Shown: in pieces, positions 58,740-64,000 of the stretch
Layout of the letters: each line of letters begins with the position of its first letter
How positions within the stretch are numbered: the stretch's first letter is position 1
Assembly: GCF_026341825.1 (NCBI RefSeq)
Contig: NZ_JAPENY010000003.1
Location: 1,364,001-1,428,000 of the forward strand
Source: Streptomyces sp. NBC_00620
GTDB lineage: Bacteria > Actinomycetota > Actinomycetes > Streptomycetales > Streptomycetaceae
Reading direction: 5' to 3'
Length of the DNA stretch: 64,000 nt
The notes under the pieces: generated by a model
Database searches by the model: none
What the model was told of the DNA's origin: nothing
What the model saw: only the letters and a program-made list of their open reading frames with translations
Made by a program: the position numbers and the translations under genes

Positions 58740-59573
58740 GTGAGCAAGGTCCCCCCGATCATCCTGAACAACGGCGTCGAGATGCCGCAGCTTGGTTTCG
58801 GCGTCTGGCAGGTGCCGGACGACGAAGCGGAACGGGCGGTTTCCACCGCGCTGGAGGCCGGGTACCGCAGCATCGACACAGCGGCGGCCTACAACAATGA
58901 AGAGGGCACCGGCAAGGCCATCGCGACCTCCGGAGTCGCCCGCAAGGACCTCTTCGTCACCACCAAGCTCTGGAACAGCGACCATGGGTACGACTCGACG
59001 CTACGCGCGTTCGACACGTCCCTGGAGAAGCTCGGCCTGGAGTACCTGGATCTGTACCTGATCCACTGGCCGACGCCGGCGCGGGGCAAGTACATCGACA
59101 CGTACAAGGCCTTCGAGAAGATCTACGCGGACGGCCGCGCCAAGGCGATCGGTGTCTCCAACTTCCCTCCGGAGCAGCTGGAGTCGCTGATCGAGGCGAC
59201 GTCCGTCATCCCGGCCGTCAACCAGATCGAGCTGCACCCGCAGCTCCAGCAGATCGCGGCGCGTGAGTACCACGCGGAGCAGGGCATCGCCACCGAGGCG
59301 TGGTCCCCGCTCGGCTCGGGCAGGGGCCTCCTCGAGGTCCCGGCGATCATCGCCATCGCCCAGAAGCACGGCCGTACGCCTGCCCAGGTCGTCCTGCGCT
59401 GGCACCTCCAGCTGGGGAACGTGGTGATCCCCAAGTCCGTGACCCCGTCCCGGATCAAGGAGAACATCGAGGTCTTCGACTTCTCCCTGGACACCGAGGA
59501 CATCGCGGCGATCGCCGCCCTGAACGAGAACCGCCGTCTGGGTCCCGACCCGGCGACGTTCAACCAGGCCTGA
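58740..59573 (+). CDS. Aldo/keto reductase
   Basis: The 277-aa protein starts at GTG 58740 (SKVPPIILNNGVEMPQLGFGVWQV). The tetrad is visible: Asp and Tyr in YRSIDTAAAYNNEEGTG, Lys in FVTTKLWNSDHG and His in LYLIHWPTP. The NADPH-binding end is VIPKSVTPSRIKENIEVFDF. It belongs to the AKR5-like bacterial group (2,5-diketogluconate reductase-like), reducing small aldehydes or ketones. It stands alone and is followed by a strong terminator. Confidence 0.94.
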   Translation: MSKVPPIILNNGVEMPQLGFGVWQVPDDEAERAVSTALEAGYRSIDTAAAYNNEEGTGKAIATSGVARKDLFVTTKLWNSDHGYDSTLRAFDTSLEKLGLEYLDLYLIHWPTPARGKYIDTYKAFEKIYADGRAKAIGVSNFPPEQLESLIEATSVIPAVNQIELHPQLQQIAAREYHAEQGIATEAWSPLGSGRGLLEVPAIIAIAQKHGRTPAQVVLRWHLQLGNVVIPKSVTPSRIKENIEVFDFSLDTEDIAAIAALNENRRLGPDPATFNQA

Positions 59574-59587
59574 CCTGTACTGACACC

Positions 59588-59628
59588 GGCGCCGGCCCGG
59601 ACGCGTGGATCGCGTCCGGGCCGGCGCC
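59588..59628. terminator. Strong bidirectional hairpin terminator
   Basis: GGCGCCGGCCCGGACGCG (59588-59605) and its exact complement (59611-59628) form an 18-bp stem with a 5-base loop, between the convergent aldo/keto reductase and SDR genes. Confidence 0.88.
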
Positions 59629-59645
59629 GTTCTCCGTCAGGCGCT

Positions 59646-60347
59646 TCAGACGGGCTGGCCGATCGGCCGCACCACCACGGTGTTCACATCGACACCGGCC
59701 GGCTGCTCGATCGCCCAGACGATCGACTCGGCGAGCTGGTCCGCGGTCAGCAGCAGGCCCGGCGGCAGGCTGCCGTAGCTGTCCCAGAACGGGGTCTCCA
59801 CGCGTCCGGGCGAGATCAGCGTGACGCCGACTCCGAACTCGGTGACCTGGCGGCGGGTGTTCTCGGCGAGCCCGGTCACGGCCCACTTCGTCGCCCCGTA
59901 GATGTTGCCGGGTCCGTGGATGTGGCCCGCGACGCTGCCGACCAGCACGATCCGGCCCCGCGTCTCCTTCAGGGCGTCGATGGAGGCCCTGATCAGCAGC
60001 GCCGGACCGAGCACGTTGGTGAGCACCATCTCGGACCACCCGGCGGGGTCGCCCTCGGCGACGGTGTCGTGCGTGGCGAAGCCGGCGTTGGCGATGACAG
60101 TGTCGAGCCGCCCGAACTCCTTGAGCGTCGCCTCGACCGCCGCCTGCACGTGGTCGTACTCGGCCGCGTTCCCGGCGATCGTCAACAGGCCCTCGGGGCG
60201 GCCGAGTTCCTCGGCGAATCCGCGCAGCCGCTCCTCACCCCGCCCCGTGACGGTCACTCGCTGCCCTGCGTCGAGAAGCCGCCGTGCGACCGCGGCGCCG
60301 ATACCGCTGCCACCGCCGGTGATGAGCGTCACTGGTGAGTCGGTCAT
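59646..60347 (-). CDS. Short-chain dehydrogenase/reductase (SDR)
   Basis: The 233-aa protein starts at ATG 60347, six bases after GGGGGT; an ATG at 60359 is less well placed. The classical SDR motifs are LITGGGSGIGAAVA (cofactor), VIANAGFATHD (NAG), LVGSVAGHIHG (catalytic Ser) and YGATKWAVTGL (Tyr and Lys). The C-terminal IVWAIEQPAGVDVNTVVVRP is typical of YdfG-like SDRs. Substrate is unknown. Confidence 0.93.
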   Translation of the reverse strand: MTDSPVTLITGGGSGIGAAVARRLLDAGQRVTVTGRGEERLRGFAEELGRPEGLLTIAGNAAEYDHVQAAVEATLKEFGRLDTVIANAGFATHDTVAEGDPAGWSEMVLTNVLGPALLIRASIDALKETRGRIVLVGSVAGHIHGPGNIYGATKWAVTGLAENTRRQVTEFGVGVTLISPGRVETPFWDSYGSLPPGLLLTADQLAESIVWAIEQPAGVDVNTVVVRPIGQPV

Positions 60348-60499
60348 GGTTACCCCCATACGTTTCCGGTGAACGCCGGGAGTCCATCACTTGGAGCGCT
60401 CTCGAAGTCAAGGGCCTCACCCCCCGGCCGGACGGCGGCTGCCGGCACCAGGGGAAAACTCCGTTGCGTGCCCGCCCGGCACCAACGGACAGTGGATCC

Positions 60500-61450
60500 A
60501 TGAGCATGCCCACCCCTCCGGCCGGCCTGACCGTGCGCCCGGCGACCTTCGACGACGCGGCGGCGGTGTGCGCGCTGCTCAACGAGATCGACCTGCTGGA
60601 GATCGGTCGCGCCGACACCGAACTGTCCGAGATCCAGACGGACTTGAAGCACCCCGAGACGGATCTGGAGCGCGACTCCTGGCTGCTCTTCGACGGCGGC
60701 CGACTGATCGGATACGGCCTGCTGTGGGACGAGTCCGGCGGCGAGCGCATCGACATGGACGTCTACACGCTGCCCGACCGGCCGGACGGGGACCAGTACT
60801 TGTTCGACCTGATGGAGGCCCGGGCCGCCGAGCGCGCGGTCTCCAACGGGGCGGCACGAGCGGTGGTGCACCTGCATCTCAACACTGCCCCCACCTTGGA
60901 CCTGCGGGCGCTGCGCGGACGGGGCTGGCGTCCGGTCCGCCGCTACAACGTGATGGCCCGTCACCTGTCCGGCGACACGGACCGGTTGCCCGCCCCGCCC
61001 CCTGGTGTGACGCTGCGCCCCTGCTCGACCGAGCCGGACCGCCGACTCGCCCACGCGTTGCTGCAAGAATCCTTCGCCGACCACTTCGACTTCCAGCCGC
61101 GTACCTACGAGCAGTGGCTGGACGACATCGACGCCGAGCGTGCCGACTGGTCACTGATCTGGATCGCGCACCTCGACGGCTTCGGGGACGCGGCGGCGCT
61201 GCGCAGCCACGACAACCGTGCCTCGATGGCCTGGATCGCCAGCCTCGGCGTCCTGCGCAAGGCCCGGGGCCAGGGCCTTGGCAGTTACCTGCTGCGCCAC
61301 GCCTTCGGGCACTACGCGGCGCGGGGCCGCGACCGCATCGGCCTGGGTGTGGACACGGACAACAGCACTGGGGCGCTCGCGCTGTACGAACGGCACGGTA
61401 TGACTCTCGACTTCGGTGTGGACACCTGGGAGTTGATCCGCCCGGTCTGA
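60500..61450 (+). CDS. Double-domain GNAT acetyltransferase
   Basis: The 316-aa protein starts at ATG 60500. Two GNAT repeats are present: residues 10-155 (LTVRPATFDDAAAVCALLNEIDLLE) with a weak acetyl-CoA site, and residues 168-316 (VTLRPCSTEPDRRLAHALLQESFADHF) with the intact motif VLRKARGQGLGSYLLRHAFGHYAARG and the Asn/Tyr end NSTGALALYERHGM. Such tandem GNATs include mycothiol synthase-like proteins and resistance enzymes, but this one is not clearly MshD. The substrate is unknown. Confidence 0.9.
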   Translation: MSMPTPPAGLTVRPATFDDAAAVCALLNEIDLLEIGRADTELSEIQTDLKHPETDLERDSWLLFDGGRLIGYGLLWDESGGERIDMDVYTLPDRPDGDQYLFDLMEARAAERAVSNGAARAVVHLHLNTAPTLDLRALRGRGWRPVRRYNVMARHLSGDTDRLPAPPPGVTLRPCSTEPDRRLAHALLQESFADHFDFQPRTYEQWLDDIDAERADWSLIWIAHLDGFGDAAALRSHDNRASMAWIASLGVLRKARGQGLGSYLLRHAFGHYAARGRDRIGLGVDTDNSTGALALYERHGMTLDFGVDTWELIRPV

Positions 61451-61515
61451 GGGAGCGCTTCGCCGTCCGGTTCGAGGACGAGACGCCGACCGAGGGCGAG
61501 ACGCCGGCCGAGGGG

Positions 61516-62415
61516 CTACTCCGGCTTCACTCCGACGTACACGGTGTGCGCCGTCAGCAGGAATGTGTCCGGGCGGTGGTGCACGCTCGCCTTGTCGTCC
61601 GGGTCGAGGAGCCGGTCCAGGGTGGCGAGATCGTCGGCGTCGAGGTGTTCGCCGAGGCCCTCGCGGCGGTGGGTGAGGGCGGAGACGACGAAGGCGCGGG
61701 CCTCGTCCGAGAGGGGGGCGGGAAGGTCGAGGAGGAACGTGCGGGTGGCGACGTGGCGCAGACCGACGGCGTGCATCAGGGCGGGCCAGTCCTCCGTCTC
61801 GGTCACCGCGCCGGGCAGCTCGGCCCGCATCTTGGCGAACCACTCCTCCTGGATCGCGTCGATACGGGACTGCAGGCCGGGGCGGCCGATCCCGATGTCG
61901 CGCGGGAAGTAGCGCGCGGGCAGTCCGCCTTCCAGGAGAGCCACGGCGCCGCCGGGGGCGAGCGCCCGCGCGAAGCCCTCGAGTGCGGTCCGCTGGTCGC
62001 CGACGTGGTGCAGGGACCTGCTGGCCCACAGCAGGTCGGCGGGGTACTCCAGGTCACCGAGCCCGTCGTCGAGGTCGGTCCGCAGGGTGCTGAAGCGGTC
62101 GGCGACGCCGAGCCGGTCGGCGTGCTCGCGGGCCCGCTCCAGGAGGGGTGCCACGCCGTCCACGGCGACGACCCGCGCCTGCGGGAAGGTGTGGGCGAGG
62201 AGGCAGGAGACGATGCCGGGGCCGCTGCCGGCGTCCACGATCATCTCGGGTTCGGGCTGCCACTCCCGCAGCCAGGCCGCCGCGCTCGCGTAGAGAGGGG
62301 AGGTGAGCTCGGCCTCCTGTTCCAGGTAGGGGACCATGTCGGCGAAGTCCATGTGGGTGTGGCCGTCGTGCGCGTGGTCGTGGGGTGCGTGGTCGTCGTC
62401 GTGGTCGTGTGCCAT
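61516..62415 (-). CDS. SAM-dependent methyltransferase with His-rich N-terminus
   Basis: The 299-aa protein starts at ATG 62415. The first 22 residues are almost only His and Asp (HDHDDDHAPHDHAHDGHTH), a likely metal-binding tail. The class I methyltransferase core follows: MIVDAGSGPGIVSCLLAHTFP (SAM loop), VVAVDGVAPLL (acidic residue for ribose), LLWASRSLHHVGD and ALAPGGAVALLEGG. The substrate is unknown. A strong hairpin lies on its upstream side, between it and the cellulase gene. Confidence 0.9.
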   Translation of the reverse strand: MAHDHDDDHAPHDHAHDGHTHMDFADMVPYLEQEAELTSPLYASAAAWLREWQPEPEMIVDAGSGPGIVSCLLAHTFPQARVVAVDGVAPLLERAREHADRLGVADRFSTLRTDLDDGLGDLEYPADLLWASRSLHHVGDQRTALEGFARALAPGGAVALLEGGLPARYFPRDIGIGRPGLQSRIDAIQEEWFAKMRAELPGAVTETEDWPALMHAVGLRHVATRTFLLDLPAPLSDEARAFVVSALTHRREGLGEHLDADDLATLDRLLDPDDKASVHHRPDTFLLTAHTVYVGVKPE

Positions 62416-62533
62416 GGTTCCGAGCCTCTCGTCCGGGTGTGCACAGCCTGCGCCGCCACTCCCGGAAACGGCCACTCATGTTGCTCATACAGCAAAACGG
62501 GCGTACGACGGCGGGCCGGAAAACATGGGGTTC

Positions 62534-62583
62534 GCGATCCGCCAGGGGCTGGGGAAGCGGAGCTGTCCCCTGGCGGATCGCGT
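62534..62583. terminator. Hairpin terminator after the cellulase gene
   Basis: CGCGATCCGCCAGGGG (62534-62549) pairs exactly with CCCCTGGCGGATCGCG (62568-62583) over an 18-base loop, 10 bases beyond the GH6 stop codon. Confidence 0.82.
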
Positions 62584-62593
62584 CAGCCGGCGG

Positions 62594-64000
62594 TCACAGC
62601 GCCGGGTAGGCGTTCCTCATGAGTTCCTGGAACTGGGCGGAGAACCAGTGCCCCGACAGCGGAGCGTTCGCCAGCGCGCCGGACATGTTGTTGTTGTTCC
62701 GCGGGTTGCCGGTGTACGTCGGGTCGCACATCCGGTCGAAGCCCTTGCCCTCGTCGTTCGGGATGGCCGTGCTGGAGCCGTCCGACTCACCCGGGGGCTT
62801 GATCCACACGTACGCGTCGATCCCGGCCGCCGGGGCCGCCTTCGGGCGTTCGCCGAGGCCGGCGCCGGACTGGTTGCACCAGTTGCCGAGGTGGATGCGC
62901 CGGTCGTAGCGGCCGCCGTCGACGTAGGTGTCCACGGTGGTGGTCGCGCCGGGTCCGGTGGGCCTGGCGGTGCCGCCCCAGCCGTTGCGGGAGGTGTCGA
63001 TCAGCATGCCGATGCCGGAGTCGAAGCCGATGGAGACGAGCTGGTTCCGCATGGCCTGCGCGTACGACAGTTCGTCGACGTAGCGGTTCCAGTCGACCCA
63101 CTTGGACAGGCGGACCGACGTACCGTTCACGGTGTCGTTGATGGTGAAGTAGTCCTCCTTGAGGGCGCTGTAGTTGGCCGTGTTGACGATGAAGCCGTGC
63201 ACGTCGGCGACGGTCGCGCCCTCTGCGGTGGCGGCCAGCTTGAACATGTCGGCGGAGGCACCGAAGTTGTCGTCCCAGCCGAGCCAGCCGTGGTGTCCGG
63301 CGTCCACGTAGTTGTAGACGTTGGGCACGTCGCCGAGCTTGTTCAGGGCGTAGCCGACGCCCTTGATGTAGTTGCCGTTGGCCTTCATCGTGTCGCAGTT
63401 GGCGGTCACGGTGGGGCGCGGGGTGACGTTGGTGACGAGGTTCGGCAGCGAGTCGATCTCGACCGTCGTCACGATCCGCAGGGCGGCGTACTTCGGGTCG
63501 GCGAGGATCGCGGCGATCGGGTCGATGTAGGCGGTCTTGTACCTGTCGATCTCGGTCGCGCCGAGTTCGCCGTTGGAGGCGAGGGCCGCGCAGTCACGGC
63601 CTGGGAGGTTGTAGATGACGAGCTGGACGGCCAGTTCGCCGGTGCCCTTCTGCTCCAGGGCCTCGTCGAGGTGGTCGCGCAGCCCCATGCCGCCGTTCAC
63701 GCCGTTGATGGCGGCGATCCGGTCCAGCCAGACTCCGGTCGGCTGGTTGGAGATGCGGCTGCCGCCCGGCTCGGCGGCGGCCTTCGCGGCCCACTCGGGG
63801 TTCACGTACACCTTGGCACCGGCGTACGGGTTGTCGACCTTGGTGCCGGTGGGCGGGTCCGTCGGATCGCCGCCTCCGCCTCCGTCGTCGACGTTGCAGG
63901 TCACCCCGTCGAGCGTGAAGGTGGTGGGCAGGGCGTTGGTTCCACTGTACGAGGCGTTGAAGCCGAAGCTGACCGAACCTCCGCTCGGCAGGGAGGCGTT
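62594..64000 (-). CDS. Cellulase/cellobiohydrolase: CBM2 plus GH6 catalytic domain (N-terminus outside window)
   Basis: The frame is open to the right edge (64000), so the signal peptide and most of the CBM2 lie outside. The visible part starts in the CBM2 (SLPSGGSVSFGFNASYSG, TFTLDGVTCNV), then a Gly/Pro/Thr linker (DDGGGGGDPTDPPTG), then about 420 residues of GH6. GH6 marks are VQLVIYNLPGRDCAALASNGEL (catalytic Asp region), VYNYVDAGHHGWLGWDDNF, NWCNQSGAGLGERP and YVWIKPPGESDG. The enzyme cleaves beta-1,4-glucan from chain ends or internally outside the cell. Confidence 0.94.
   Translation of the reverse strand, partial: NASLPSGGSVSFGFNASYSGTNALPTTFTLDGVTCNVDDGGGGGDPTDPPTGTKVDNPYAGAKVYVNPEWAAKAAAEPGGSRISNQPTGVWLDRIAAINGVNGGMGLRDHLDEALEQKGTGELAVQLVIYNLPGRDCAALASNGELGATEIDRYKTAYIDPIAAILADPKYAALRIVTTVEIDSLPNLVTNVTPRPTVTANCDTMKANGNYIKGVGYALNKLGDVPNVYNYVDAGHHGWLGWDDNFGASADMFKLAATAEGATVADVHGFIVNTANYSALKEDYFTINDTVNGTSVRLSKWVDWNRYVDELSYAQAMRNQLVSIGFDSGIGMLIDTSRNGWGGTARPTGPGATTTVDTYVDGGRYDRRIHLGNWCNQSGAGLGERPKAAPAAGIDAYVWIKPPGESDGSSTAIPNDEGKGFDRMCDPTYTGNPRNNNNMSGALANAPLSGHWFSAQFQELMRNAYPAL

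Overview
This 64 kb window reads as chromosomal Streptomyces, or a very close actinomycete. The GC content is very high, genes are dense, GTG and TTG starts are frequent, stop/start overlaps of the ATGA or GTGA type abound, Tat and lipoprotein signals are present, and long GC-rich hairpins separate gene units. A tRNA-Leu(GAG) sits at about 5.6 kb. No product was confirmed by database search; all calls come from reading protein motifs, gene order and DNA structure.

Layout. (1) 1-5.7 kb is a decayed integration zone next to tRNA-Leu: the tail of an aldehyde dehydrogenase, one intact and one frameshifted IS5-family element, a frameshifted TetR gene, a small coupled ORF and a serine recombinase that has lost its zinc-ribbon segment and ends inside the tRNA gene. 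A MarR gene just beyond (5.9-6.2 kb) is also internally deleted. (2) 6.5-14.9 kb looks like an oxalate-utilisation locus: aldehyde dehydrogenase, sucD and sucC on one strand; divergently, formyl-CoA:oxalate CoA-transferase and two tandem oxalate/formate-antiporter-like MFS genes. (3) 15-24.2 kb holds a Tat-exported TIM-barrel protein and a seven-gene, translationally coupled ebo-type cluster: inositol-3-phosphate synthase, UbiA prenyltransferase, sugar isomerase, EboA, TatD hydrolase, EboE and phosphodiesterase. (4) 24.3-35.6 kb is a sugar utilisation region: ThuA/DUF1080 lipoprotein, secreted PQQ-type sugar dehydrogenase, isomerase, Gfo/Idh/MocA dehydrogenase, a sugar ABC transporter (binding protein, permease, double ATPase) and a ROK regulator.

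(5) 35.8-43.4 kb is a second oxalate/formate-flavoured region: FCD-type GntR regulator, stand-alone FabH-like KAS III, OFA-type MFS with an overlapping 45-aa small subunit, a PanE-like reductase coupled to a formate dehydrogenase remnant, FdhD, an isochorismatase-like protein lacking the usual cysteine, and a MarR regulator. (6) 43.6-53.6 kb carries a secreted sialidase, a DUF4185-like secreted protein, a bile-acid-symporter-type transporter with a divergent LysR, a two-domain Lrp/AsnC regulator, a DHA2 MFS pump and a long-chain acyl-CoA synthetase. (7) 53.7-58.7 kb is a branched-chain-amino-acid-type ABC operon in which LivH, LivM and LivF are one polypeptide. (8) 58.7-64 kb holds an aldo/keto reductase, an SDR, a double-GNAT acetyltransferase, a His-rich methyltransferase and the C-terminal part of a CBM2-GH6 cellulase that runs off the window.

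The items most worth a second look are the helically phased 32-bp palindrome array between sucD and the aldehyde dehydrogenase gene, the 33-residue triplication and long extension in the ebo prenyltransferase, the LivH-LivM-LivF fusion with its operator array, the 29-bp palindrome before the GntR gene, the hairpin repeat array after the acyl-CoA synthetase, and the two oxalate/formate loci without a visible oxalyl-CoA decarboxylase.
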